A DNA stretch of 64,000 bases from Candidatus Fraserbacteria bacterium (GTDB lineage: Bacteria; Bipolaricaulota; Bipolaricaulia; RBG-16-55-9; JAJCYT01): the NCBI GenBank assembly GCA_029262795.1, contig JAJCYT010000012.1:148100-212099 (forward strand). Direction: 5' to 3'. Under the pieces are notes generated by a model. That model searched no databases. It worked only from the letters and a program-made list of their open reading frames with translations, and was not told the DNA's origin. Below are positions 54,601 to 62,084 of the stretch, piece after piece. Each line of letters begins with the position of its first letter. Within the stretch, counting starts at the first letter, position 1. A program made the position numbers and the translations under genes.

Positions 54601-54937
54601 CTTTTTGCAGTCGTTCAAACTCTCGAACATCAAATACGCATTCAAACTCGGGATGCAATTGAATCTCGTTACGCCCCGCCGCAATGATTTCCACATCCGT
54701 TTCTAATTTTTGGATCACTTTTTTAATACGGCTCAATGTCGCACGAAGGTTGGTTTTGGCTTTGTCATCTTCAAAATCAGACCAAAGCAACCCTGCAATA
54801 TGATCGCGAGTAAAGATTTGTTGAGGTTGGGTGACCAGATAAGCCAATAACAGTTTAGCCTTTTCGGTGGGCAGATCCACAGGCGTGCCATCGTACATCA
54901 ACACAAAGCCGCCAAAACATCGGATCTCAAATCCCAT
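51650..54937 (-). CDS. SARP-type transcriptional activator (OmpR-like DNA-binding + BTAD + ATPase + TPR)
   Basis: A 1095-residue regulator. Residues 1-95: winged helix of the OmpR/SARP type (RCFGGFVLMYDGTPVDLPTE, LLWSDFEDDKAKTNLRATLS). 96-245: bacterial transcriptional activation domain (DVREFERLQKAF, YYQGDFLQGFYEDWCL). ATPase with Walker A GEAGLGKS at 296-303 and Walker B VVVLDDVHWADE near 407-418; then TPR-like helices from about 640 to the end (HWHQGNYGKAFDSYQRALTL). AfsR-like proteins bind direct repeats of 11-bp period at promoters, the layout seen at four promoters here, one 240 bp away. The start follows AGAGGTG. Confidence 0.9.
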   Translation of the reverse strand: MGFEIRCFGGFVLMYDGTPVDLPTEKAKLLLAYLVTQPQQIFTRDHIAGLLWSDFEDDKAKTNLRATLSRIKKVIQKLETDVEIIAAGRNEIQLHPEFECVFDVREFERLQKAFESDRKIELLKEAVDYYQGDFLQGFYEDWCLVEQEHWRSVFLRLLGQLIDHGMSEGIYEDAIELCIKGLQLNELQEDLHQKLMLLYLQSGDRSKALAQYEKCKAVLDKAFGTPPLPETEAIYQQLTQQNEVEGDLQHLLANVVQMPFREETVQYINRQDELAQLKSIWDQVDTGQGRLLFIRGEAGLGKSRLIQTFIRTAIEDSVEVVWGRCFPLEQQIVLSPWLQIFRSREDTSEKLQELETPWRNELIQLLPELGEDKTVKKNPSLDAASNLNRRLEALVRLLSLWLEVNPLVVVLDDVHWADETSLRLLSYLARQLTQTPLLILATYRPEDLEENPFLSETKDQLIQARLAQELQLPPLADQYLEDLVGTALGGSDSDKGFQVQQIQQFGGNPLFTLSSLRAWIEHGLLKHEEDAWAMQGDQEEELIPESVQNLLSTRLKRFPLPVQQVLQLASVVQGTFDPEKIAVALNTSPLDVMEMLEQLMDRQVLTQTKDGFTFRHELLRRITYQQLTEPKRQYLHKMWAETLEQQAEAESNIKSLAYHFDQANVVDKALEYSLQAGNQSHFEFAQLEALQHLKRAEALLDAKGTRTKTQLQSRFELLLLKANVHRVLGDQDELASSVQLLKDLSQTISDAELKFQTVLLETQFLRLQGQLVEAMDVVEKGLKSVKSKPELKIQLQREQVLIDQALGQYDKSLEAAELLFQQSEHHEDLDHMRLALLDLGVAHWHQGNYGKAFDSYQRALTLCRAVGDKHNEGLVLVNLGNAHWSVGQFDEAESSYKQGLQFLKEVGYLRGEAIALICQGVLLRDQGDLISALDVYEQAKPLLEKIEDQYSLSDLLGKMGEILRDLGETESAQAQFEQGMELSQSLGARAIEAYHLAHQASLDLVLEDMDQAEKRIQQSLNIVEELNDSIFLTEACFIQYQIFNAQDKKTKAKAALKKAHQSLIRQADTIQDDQFKQAFLNQVPLNQKILAAWKA

Positions 54938-54987
54938 CTCACATCACCTCTAGCAGTGTAAACGGAACAATTTTAACCATGCAAGTT

Positions 54988-55021
54988 AATCCCCCAACCC
55001 CCTTTACATAAAGGGGGCTAT
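54988..55021. repeat. Dispersed CCCCCAACCCCCTT repeat, copy 3
   Basis: TCCCCCAACCCCCTTTACAT then AAAGGGGGCTA: the CCCCCTTT and AAAGGGGG arms pair perfectly. It lies in the divergent space between the SARP gene and operator site A. The remainder of 54938-55178 shows no gene. Confidence 0.7.
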
Positions 55022-55178
55022 GATGGAAGTGCGTGCGATTGTTCTATTTATATTTCTTCATTCTGATTGTAAGTTGATTTGTGGAAATAAAAACCTTTCA
55101 TTCAGCAAAACAACTCATCTTACTCTTAAAGAGCCCTTCCAAACCAACGGAACCAATTCCCAGCATCGAATAAAAACT

Positions 55179-55211
55179 TGTCACGGTGTTGTCACGGTGA
55201 AGGAATAAGCT
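55179..55211 (+). promoter_or_regulatory. Direct-repeat operator plus -10 element (site A)
   Basis: TGTCACGGTG at 55179-55188 and again at 55190-55199, identical copies with an 11-bp period. After 6 nt comes TAAGCT (55206-55211), and the start codon follows 31 nt later. No -35 hexamer. This is the most perfect of four equivalent sites and lies divergent from the SARP gene. Confidence 0.82.
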
Positions 55212-55242
55212 GGAAGCAGATACACGAAAGGAGTTGTTGAAA

Positions 55243-55551
55243 ATGAAAAGAACAATTGAATTTATGATGATTTTTTCACTGCTGATGATCACATTAAGTC
55301 CTGTGATGGGCTTGGAACTGGGTTTTGCTCAAGGCAGCCATTGCACCCAAGCAGATGAAGATGCAAGGGATCCATCTCCACCACCCAGCCCGAATGGAGA
55401 ACTGGATTTAAATAATGACAACAAAATCAGCGAAGAAGAGTTTTATTTTGCAGTGGAACTTTGGGTGACTTGTCAACCGATTCCAGGAACCAGTCAATAT
55501 TTGTCCGATCGAGATATTGATGAGCTATATGCACTGTGGCAGTCCAGTTAA
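55243..55551 (+). CDS. Small exported protein with EF-hand/dockerin-like module
   Basis: A 102-residue protein. A signal peptide (MMIFSLLMITLSPVMGLELG ... FAQ) is followed by a proline-rich linker (DPSPPPSPNGE) and one module: DLNNDNKISEEEF (a canonical EF-hand loop with D-x-N-x-D-x-K-I-x-x-x-E spacing), AVELWV, PIPGTSQYLSD and a last tryptophan in YALWQSS. It is almost only signal plus module, so it may be a free docking or calcium-binding partner. The ATG at 55243 follows AAAGGAG by 9 nt. Its promoter is operator site A. Confidence 0.75.
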   Translation: MKRTIEFMMIFSLLMITLSPVMGLELGFAQGSHCTQADEDARDPSPPPSPNGELDLNNDNKISEEEFYFAVELWVTCQPIPGTSQYLSDRDIDELYALWQSS

Positions 55552-55561
55552 TGATAAATTG

Positions 55562-55672
55562 CTCTCCCTTTGGTTAAAGGGGGATTGATGGGAAATTTTA
55601 AACACTGGGGTTGAAAATTTGAAGATGTTTACATCTTCTGTTCCCCCGATCCCTCTTTACCCAAAGGGAGAG
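55562..55672. repeat. 111-bp element with imperfect terminal inverted repeats
   Basis: CTCTCCCTTTGGTTAAAGGG (55562 on) returns inverted as a run ending CCCAAAGGGAGAG at 55672, about 27 of 33 positions pairing by eye. Inside is a small palindrome, GAAGATGTTTACATCTTC. It fills most of the 203-bp gap between two exported-protein genes and looks like a small MITE-like or structured intergenic element related to the C-rich dispersed repeat. Confidence 0.6.
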
Positions 55673-55754
55673 ATGTAATTTCATAATTGGACAAAAAGCT
55701 GTTACCATAGCCAAATACATTTAGAAGAAAGATGAAAGATTTTCAGGAGACATC

Positions 55755-56081
55755 ATGCCCCAGAAAAGATTATGTCTAATTGCACTGTTGGTGTTGACCT
55801 CATGGCTTTATGTGTCTGCCAATATGCCTGCCTTTGCACAAGGTGGGAGTGTCAGCATTCAAACGTTGAAGATGATTGATGAAGACAAAGATGGCGATTA
55901 CAGCGATGCAGAAATGATGCTCGCTATGGATCTGTGGCTGACGGGAGATCCATTCCCAGGCACAGACATCACCATCAATGATGCCACCATGATTGATGCC
56001 ATGCGTCGCTGGATATTGGGCATCGGTCCGCCATCAGGCTCAGACTCTCCACCGCCCAGCCCAAACAACGAATCGAACTAA
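55755..56081 (+). CDS. Small exported protein with EF-hand/dockerin-like module
   Basis: A 108-residue protein with a signal peptide (LCLIALLVLTSWLYVSANMP ... FAQ), then the module MIDEDKDGDYSDAEMMLAMD (EF-hand loop D-x-D-x-D-x-D-Y-x-x-x-E), LWLTGDPFPGTDITINDATM and a closing tryptophan in MRRWILG. The C-terminus has a proline-rich tail SPPPSPNNE like the linker of the neighbouring 102-residue protein, so linker and module order are swapped. The ATG follows CAGGAGACATC. No direct-repeat operator is visible here; a terminator follows. Confidence 0.72.
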   Translation: MPQKRLCLIALLVLTSWLYVSANMPAFAQGGSVSIQTLKMIDEDKDGDYSDAEMMLAMDLWLTGDPFPGTDITINDATMIDAMRRWILGIGPPSGSDSPPPSPNNESN

Positions 56082-56093
56082 AAACCACTTGCT

Positions 56094-56132
56094 TTAAAGG
56101 GATGGAGAAACCTCCATCCCTTTAATCTTTTC
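56094..56132 (+). terminator. Rho-independent terminator before operator site B
   Basis: A perfect 14-bp stem (arms 56094-56107 and 56112-56125, core AAAGGGATGGAG) on an AAAC loop, followed by TCTTTT, directly before operator site B, as also seen between the tandem beta-helix genes. Confidence 0.85.
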
Positions 56133-56136
56133 CACT

Positions 56137-56169
56137 TGTCACGGTGTTGTCACGGTTGTTTTTTATCCT
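56137..56169 (+). promoter_or_regulatory. Direct-repeat operator plus -10 element (site B)
   Basis: TGTCACGGTG (56137-56146), one T, TGTCACGGTT (56148-56157), 6 nt, then TATCCT (56164-56169). The start codon at 56201 is 31 nt on, the same distance as at site A. Confidence 0.82.
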
Positions 56170-56200
56170 GTGTTCAGTAAACGAACTCAGGAGGATCACC

Positions 56201-58285
56201 ATGCTAAACTTAACAACAAACAACACCACTTGGACACTGACACTAGGATTATTTTTTGCACTACTAATTTCTGTCATCACACACGCACAACCGATTCCTT
56301 CCGGTCCTTTAAGTGAAGGAAATCTGTTGAACGCAAACAGCACATCTCCAGGCACAAACGTACAATGGCAAACCATTGATGGTTTTAGTTCATTTGAATT
56401 TCAGTTTGTACAAAATGGAAACACCCTTGCTTCCATTCCCAACCTGCCTAAAGCTGGTCCAAATCAAATTGTGCGTCTTCGTGTTTATTTAAGCCAGAAT
56501 GAAGCCTTGGCTGCTGTGTTTTATTCGTTGCAAAACACGAATGGATCGAGCATCTCCGATGACCAATTGTTCATTATTCAACTTCATTCCAGCCAGCACA
56601 CCCCCATTGTCCACAGTCAGAGATTTGCTTTAGGTCAATGGCCAAACTTGGTTCATTTCAGCCAGGATGCCAATGTGGGTCAAGGCTTGTTCCTAGTTAC
56701 CTATCGCAGCAGTTGTAATATTTCCAATCAACAATGTGCATCACTTCAGGCTGATTTTTGGCGCTTGCCAAAATCCAATGCATCCCGACAAACGTCTGTG
56801 TCTGGCAACAGCACCGATGTGAGCTTAAACGTCCTTTCCAACGGAATAACCATTCAAGGCACGTTGGGCGGCCAAAACTTCAGCGCCAGTGCCCCTGGAG
56901 GCAACTCTGGTGGTGGCAGTGGCGGCGGCACCCCAACCCCACAACCAGTTGACCCAAAACCTGTCATCACCAACATTGATTTAACCAGCCAAATCCGCAT
57001 CTACGGACACGCCAATGGCGACTTGGATTTCACCGATGCTCAGGGCGATATCAGAAATTTGCTTTACGTAGAACAGGGTGCATCTGCCGCTTACTTTAGT
57101 TTTGATCCAAAAGTTCAGGGTCAGACCAGTGGCAACATAAAATTTGGAATGTTCTGCCCGCAACGTCTTCGTCAGCCCAACCAGCAGGCAAATGTTGTGG
57201 TCGACTTGTTCCTTGTCGATCAGAACGGCAATCGAAGCCAACCTGGCACGGTACGTTTTACCTGCTTGCCAGCCGCTGCACCTCAAATTACGAATATTCA
57301 AGTGCCTTCCAGTATCAATAACGGTGAAGAAAAGTCAGCGTCGTTTGATTTTGCAGACGCTGATGGCGACGTGGTTCGCGCTTTGATTCAACCCACAAAC
57401 TTTGATCCACAGTGGTTGAATCAATTCTTGCCAGGCACCGCTTTTTCAAACCCTCAAATGGCACAACAACTTCAGAGAAAGACCAATGGTCGTTTTGGTT
57501 TCAAAGTGCGTTGCCCTTTTGGTGTGGTAGTGGGCCCCTCAAATTTGCCAACCAATCCCACCATGAACTTGATCCTTCAAGATGCCACCAACCAAGAAAC
57601 ACGTGCCCAGTTGAGCTGGAACTGTACCACCAACGGCTCTGCACCAGCAATCAACGGTGATTCCATTCCGAGCCAAATCGGCATCGGTCGCGGTGAAAAT
57701 TCAACCTTGAGTTTCTTTGATGCAGACGGCGATATCATCGGTCTGGAAGTACGACCTTTGAATTTTCCAGAAGCACATTTAAGCAAGTATTTGCAGGTGT
57801 TGGACCAAATCAATCGCGTGTCCTTCACAGTTGGCGCAACCAACGGTGTGGTCAACGTTAACGCCATGTGCCAAAACGTAATCACCACATTGGGCCTAAC
57901 CCTCAATCCTGAAATGGAAATTATTTTGACCGACGCCAACGGCTTGCAAAGTCAGCCTTACAACGTGAGTTGGAATTGTGTCAACCAGCAACCATTGGCC
58001 TTGGCATCCTCTGCTCAAGCATTGCACATTCAGCCTATGGCTGGCGGTGGCTTAAACATTACAACCCTCGCCACTGACATCCAATCCATCCAACTCGACG
58101 TGTTCAACACCGCAGGCAAACGAGTGTTCAGTCAAAAAGAGCAGTCTGGTGCTTTGAACTATCAGGGCCTCAACGACGATGGAAACTTCCTTGCCAATGG
58201 CGTGTACTTCTATGTCATCACAATTCAAAAATCCACTGGGGTAACTGAGCGTGGCAGCATCCAAAAAATGATGGTGTTACGCTAA
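56201..58285 (+). CDS. Exported multidomain surface protein with three tandem repeats and FlgD/type-9-like tail
   Basis: A 694-residue protein. Signal peptide (LTLGLFFALLISVITHAQ), a 210-residue N-terminal beta domain, a flexible linker (GGNSGGGSGGGTPTPQP), then three tandem 105-130-residue repeats, each with an F-x-D-A-x-G-D-I/V core (DFTDAQGDIRNL, DFADADGDVVRAL, SFFDADGDIIGLEV) and an end like L-x-D-x-N-G-x-x-S-Q-P with a tryptophan-cysteine (WNC). The last 85 residues form a FlgD-like domain (VFNTAGKRVFSQKEQSGALN, FLANGVYFYVITIQK, KMMVLR). The ATG follows CAGGAGGATCACC. Function unknown; probably surface-displayed. Confidence 0.82.
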   Translation: MLNLTTNNTTWTLTLGLFFALLISVITHAQPIPSGPLSEGNLLNANSTSPGTNVQWQTIDGFSSFEFQFVQNGNTLASIPNLPKAGPNQIVRLRVYLSQNEALAAVFYSLQNTNGSSISDDQLFIIQLHSSQHTPIVHSQRFALGQWPNLVHFSQDANVGQGLFLVTYRSSCNISNQQCASLQADFWRLPKSNASRQTSVSGNSTDVSLNVLSNGITIQGTLGGQNFSASAPGGNSGGGSGGGTPTPQPVDPKPVITNIDLTSQIRIYGHANGDLDFTDAQGDIRNLLYVEQGASAAYFSFDPKVQGQTSGNIKFGMFCPQRLRQPNQQANVVVDLFLVDQNGNRSQPGTVRFTCLPAAAPQITNIQVPSSINNGEEKSASFDFADADGDVVRALIQPTNFDPQWLNQFLPGTAFSNPQMAQQLQRKTNGRFGFKVRCPFGVVVGPSNLPTNPTMNLILQDATNQETRAQLSWNCTTNGSAPAINGDSIPSQIGIGRGENSTLSFFDADGDIIGLEVRPLNFPEAHLSKYLQVLDQINRVSFTVGATNGVVNVNAMCQNVITTLGLTLNPEMEIILTDANGLQSQPYNVSWNCVNQQPLALASSAQALHIQPMAGGGLNITTLATDIQSIQLDVFNTAGKRVFSQKEQSGALNYQGLNDDGNFLANGVYFYVITIQKSTGVTERGSIQKMMVLR

Positions 58286-58290
58286 GTTCA

Positions 58291-58334
58291 AAAGAAGGGA
58301 GAGGCCGGTTTCCCCCTCTCCCTTCTTTCTTTTG
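58291..58334 (+). terminator. Rho-independent terminator
   Basis: AAGAAGGGAGAGG (58292-58304) pairs perfectly with CCTCTCCCTTCTT (58315-58327), followed by TCTTTTGG, 7 bp after the stop at 58285. Confidence 0.88.
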
Positions 58335-58401
58335 GTTTGGTTTCCCTGTAAAATTTCTTAAGATCAATGCAGAGAGTGGATAATATCATAGGGGGAGCCA
58401 A

Positions 58402-60126
58402 ATGAAATTTCGCTGGTCACACAGCTTTATCATTCTGTTTGCGATAGGGATTTTTTTCCTTACAGGTTGCGATAATACATCATCAAACCAAGATCAGGAC
58501 ACAAACACCACCCAAGAAACAAATCAAAATACTGACAACAATACTTCGGCAAACACTTCAACAGAGACCAATACCACCACGGAAACATCGACCACCGACT
58601 CAGGCGTCATCATTCCCAAATCCGGCGGCATTCTCGATTTTGCTGTCCCGCGTGATCCACCTAGCTTTGATTGTCATCGCGAAAACACGTTTGCTTGTAT
58701 TCATCCCATTGCGCCGTTTTACAGCTTGCTGGCGCGTTTTGATCAAAACAATTACCCAGCCATTGTGGGTGATGTGGCCGAAAGTTGGGATGTTTCTGAT
58801 GATGGCTTAAACTATACCTTCCACCTGCATGATGATATTCTGTTCCACGACGGGTCCAAACTCACTGCAGAAGATGTGAAAGCCACTTATGAAAAAATTA
58901 TCTTCCCGCCGGAAGGCATTGTGAGTGCGCGTAAAGGGTCTTATCTGATGGTGGATTCTGTCGAAGCCCCAGATGATGTGACGGTGGTGTTCAATCTAAA
59001 ATGGCCATCCATCTCATTTTTAGCCAACATTGCCTCCCCTTGGAATTTTATTTACAAAGCCAGCATCCTGGCCGAAGATCCCACCTGGTACGAGTCAAAC
59101 GTAATGGGTACAGGTGCTTTCAAATTTGTGGAATACGTCAATGGTGCGTTCCTTTCAGGCGAACGTTTTGACGATTATTTTATGCCAGGACGCCCCTACC
59201 TCGATGGATTCAAAGCCATTTTCATCAACTCAATGTCTGCCCGTGTGGCTGCTGTTCGTGGCGGTGAAGCGCTGATTGAGTTTCGTGGATTCACCCCAAC
59301 CGCGCGTGATGATATCGTGCGTCAATTGGGTGATGAGGCCGTTGTTCAGGAAGGCCCATGGATTTGTTATTTGAACGTGGCTATCAATAACGAACGTGAG
59401 CCGTTCAACGACTCGCGCATTCGCCGTGCGCTCAACTTGGCTCTGGACCGCTGGGGTGCATCGGACACCATCTCCAAAATCACTTTCATCGGCTACGTCG
59501 GTGGTCTGATGAGACCTGGCTCAGAATTTGCAGCACCTGAGGAAGAACTGACTCAGTATGAAGGCTTTTGGACTGACATAGAAGCTTCACGTACCGAAGC
59601 TCGTCGCTTGCTAGAAGAGGCTGGTATTGATGAAGGCTTTTCATTCCAGTTCAAAAATCGTGCTATTGGAGATCCGTTTGAGCATGTCGGTGTTTGGCTG
59701 ATTGACCAATGGAGCCAAATTGGTCTCAATGTCGAACAAGTTGTTCAGGAAGATGCCGCTTTTTTTGCTGATCGCAGCGGCGGTAACTTTGATGCAACAA
59801 TGGATTGGGAATGTGGCTTTATGGACGAGCCAGACTTGCAGTTGTTCAAGTTTTTGTCCACTGGTGTGAGTGGTTCCAACTATTCTCGTTATTCGGACCC
59901 CACACTCGATAGCCTGTATGAACGACAAAGCAAAGCAGCCACCATCGAAGAACGGATTGGCATTGTGCGCGAATTTGAACGATATCTTTTCAATGAACAA
60001 GCCTATACGTTCCCAACGCTGTGGTACTATCGCATCAGCCCGCACTGGGCCAAGGTGAAAGGTTGGACACAACTGCCCAGCCATTATTTAAATCAGGATT
60101 TACGAGACGTCTGGTTGGATGAATAA
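58402..60126 (+). CDS. Oligopeptide-type ABC substrate-binding lipoprotein
   Basis: A 574-residue family-5 solute-binding protein. The lipobox is FLTGC (Cys22 or thereabouts after FAIGIFFLTG), followed by a 50-residue Thr/Asn-rich spacer. Then GGILDFAVPRDPPSFDCHRE, the AESWDVSDDGLNYTFHLHDD motif and HDGSKLTAEDVKATYEKI. It captures peptides or similar ligands for the downstream DppB/DppC pair. It opens the operon; the permease follows after 10 bp. No ATPase genes follow in the window. Confidence 0.9.
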   Translation: MKFRWSHSFIILFAIGIFFLTGCDNTSSNQDQDTNTTQETNQNTDNNTSANTSTETNTTTETSTTDSGVIIPKSGGILDFAVPRDPPSFDCHRENTFACIHPIAPFYSLLARFDQNNYPAIVGDVAESWDVSDDGLNYTFHLHDDILFHDGSKLTAEDVKATYEKIIFPPEGIVSARKGSYLMVDSVEAPDDVTVVFNLKWPSISFLANIASPWNFIYKASILAEDPTWYESNVMGTGAFKFVEYVNGAFLSGERFDDYFMPGRPYLDGFKAIFINSMSARVAAVRGGEALIEFRGFTPTARDDIVRQLGDEAVVQEGPWICYLNVAINNEREPFNDSRIRRALNLALDRWGASDTISKITFIGYVGGLMRPGSEFAAPEEELTQYEGFWTDIEASRTEARRLLEEAGIDEGFSFQFKNRAIGDPFEHVGVWLIDQWSQIGLNVEQVVQEDAAFFADRSGGNFDATMDWECGFMDEPDLQLFKFLSTGVSGSNYSRYSDPTLDSLYERQSKAATIEERIGIVREFERYLFNEQAYTFPTLWYYRISPHWAKVKGWTQLPSHYLNQDLRDVWLDE

Positions 60127-60136
60127 CTTTTAAATC

Positions 60137-61135
60137 ATGCAGCAATACATTGCTCAACGACTCTTATTAATGATCCCCACCTTATTTGGAGTCGCTTTAT
60201 TCATCTTTTTGTTGATGCGTGTGTTGCCTGGCGATATCGTCGAAATCCGCTTCACCAGTGAAGGCGGGTTTGTCAGCGAAGAAATGATCCAAATCGAACG
60301 CGCCCGCTTGGGCTTAGACCAACCCTTGCCCGTTCAGTTCATCAAGTGGATGTATGGCTTGATTGGCCAACCTAGTGTAGATGCCCAATTCCCTTTCATA
60401 CATTTGCAAGCGCCAGACTTGGGCGTGTCCATGTGGACAGGTCGTCCCATAACTGAAGAAATCGCAATTCGGTTTCAACTCAGTTTGCAAGTGGCCATCA
60501 TGGGAACGCTGCTTTCGATCTTAATCGCAATTCCCTTGGGCACATTGGCCGCCATGTATCAGGACACGTGGATTGATTATTCGGTCAGAATATTCAGCGT
60601 GGGTGGCCTGGCAATCCCGAGTTTTTGGCTCGGCATCCTGATCATTTTGTTTTTACTCAACACGTTTAATTGGATACCTCCGTTTATCTTCACTCCAATT
60701 TGGGAAGATCCTGGAAAAAATTTGACGCAACTGATCTGGCCCACACTCGCCATTGGCTATAGCTATTCCGCCATTGCAACACGCATGATGCGCTCCTCCA
60801 TGCTCGAAGTGCTCAGAGATGATTACGTTCGCACCGCCAGGGCCAAAGGGTTACTGGAACATGTGACTGTAGTTCGTCACGTGCTGCCCAATGCCATGCT
60901 GCCTGTGATCACTGTGGTTGGTTTGGAGTTTGCTTTTTTGCTCGGTGGATTGGTGGTGACTGAACAGGTATTTAATCTCAATGGCATTGGAAAATTATTT
61001 GTAGAAGCTATCAATCATCGAGATTACACTTTGACACAAGCGTTGGTCTTGTTGGTGGCAGTGACGTTTATTTTCGTCAATTTTGTGGTCGATTTACTTT
61101 ATGCAGCCTTCGACCCCAGGATTAAATATGAATGA
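60137..61135 (+). CDS. dppB: DppB/OppB-type ABC permease
   Basis: A 332-residue permease with six helices: N-terminal LLLMIPTLFGVALFIFLLMRVLPGD (the B-type opening with LPGD) and the EAA-loop region DDYVRTARAKGLLEHVTVVRHVLPNAMLP. Pairs with DppC, whose gene overlaps it by 8 bp. Length is normal for the B-type permease. Confidence 0.92.
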   Translation: MQQYIAQRLLLMIPTLFGVALFIFLLMRVLPGDIVEIRFTSEGGFVSEEMIQIERARLGLDQPLPVQFIKWMYGLIGQPSVDAQFPFIHLQAPDLGVSMWTGRPITEEIAIRFQLSLQVAIMGTLLSILIAIPLGTLAAMYQDTWIDYSVRIFSVGGLAIPSFWLGILIILFLLNTFNWIPPFIFTPIWEDPGKNLTQLIWPTLAIGYSYSAIATRMMRSSMLEVLRDDYVRTARAKGLLEHVTVVRHVLPNAMLPVITVVGLEFAFLLGGLVVTEQVFNLNGIGKLFVEAINHRDYTLTQALVLLVAVTFIFVNFVVDLLYAAFDPRIKYE

Positions 61136-61973
61136 CACCAGTGCTTGGTCCACTCTGAAACATCTTTTATTGGAAAAACCATTGGGAGCCATTGGGTTTT
61201 ATTTGATTGTGTTGATGATTTTATCTGCTTTGCTGGCAAACTTCATCTCGCCCTATAACCCCCTCAAAACAAATTTTGGCAATGCCCTACAGGGTCCAAA
61301 TTTTTTCCACTGGATGGGCACCGACACCTTTGGGCGCGATATCTTTAGCCGCCTTCTCCATGGCGCTCAAACTGCTATGCTGATCGGGTTTTCAACCTCA
61401 TTGCTTGGTTCAATCCTGGGCGCATTGCTCGGCGTGATGGGCGCATACTTTGGCGGCAAAGTGGATTTAATTTTACAACGCGTGTTGGATGTGTTTATGG
61501 CATTTCCAATTATCATCATGGCCTTGGCTGTCGTGGCAGCAATGGGCACAGGCACTTTCAATTTAATCATTGCCATTGCCATTCCCATCATTCCCAGAGT
61601 GGCACGGGTGGTGCGTTCCAGCGCCTTGGCCGTGCGTCAAACCACCTATGTAGAAGCCGCCACTGCATTAGGATCATCACACAGTCGCGTCATTCTTCGC
61701 CATATGATGCCCAATGTGATGGCCCCTTTTTTGATCATGATCACGGCCCAGTTGGGTCAGGCCATCGTCCTGGAAGCTTCTTTAAATTTCATTGGCCTGG
61801 GCGTTGCCGAACCGACTCCTGCCTGGGGCCTGATGCTGCGATCTGCCATTGATTTTGCAGAATCCGCACCGTGGATGGGCATTTTCCCTGGCCTGGCCAT
61901 TAGTATCGCCGTGTTTGCCTTCAACGTGTTTGGGGATTCTTTACGCGATGTCCTCGATCCTAAATTGGGTTAG
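61128..61973 (+). CDS. dppC: DppC/OppC-type ABC permease
   Basis: A 281-residue permease. GTDTFGRDIFSRLLHGAQTAMLIG is the C-type hallmark, followed by the EAA loop TYVEAATALGSSHSRVILRHMMPNVMAPFL. The ATG at 61128 overlaps the dppB stop by 8 bp, so the two are translationally coupled. No ATPase genes follow: the next gene is a secreted protein. Length is normal. Confidence 0.9.
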   Translation: MNDTSAWSTLKHLLLEKPLGAIGFYLIVLMILSALLANFISPYNPLKTNFGNALQGPNFFHWMGTDTFGRDIFSRLLHGAQTAMLIGFSTSLLGSILGALLGVMGAYFGGKVDLILQRVLDVFMAFPIIIMALAVVAAMGTGTFNLIIAIAIPIIPRVARVVRSSALAVRQTTYVEAATALGSSHSRVILRHMMPNVMAPFLIMITAQLGQAIVLEASLNFIGLGVAEPTPAWGLMLRSAIDFAESAPWMGIFPGLAISIAVFAFNVFGDSLRDVLDPKLG

Positions 61974-62084
61974 CTATAAAAATTTCAGCCGAAAGTCTGA
62001 ACTGATTCTGGACCTTCAGCCTGTTCTCCATCATCGAGTTTCCTTTTACATTGATGATGACTTCCAATGTCAAAGGAGAAAACA

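Noticed and set aside
55681..55755. Possible operator before the 108-residue module protein
   Set aside because: The region has only GCTGTTACCATAGC, with no second repeat and no correct spacing.
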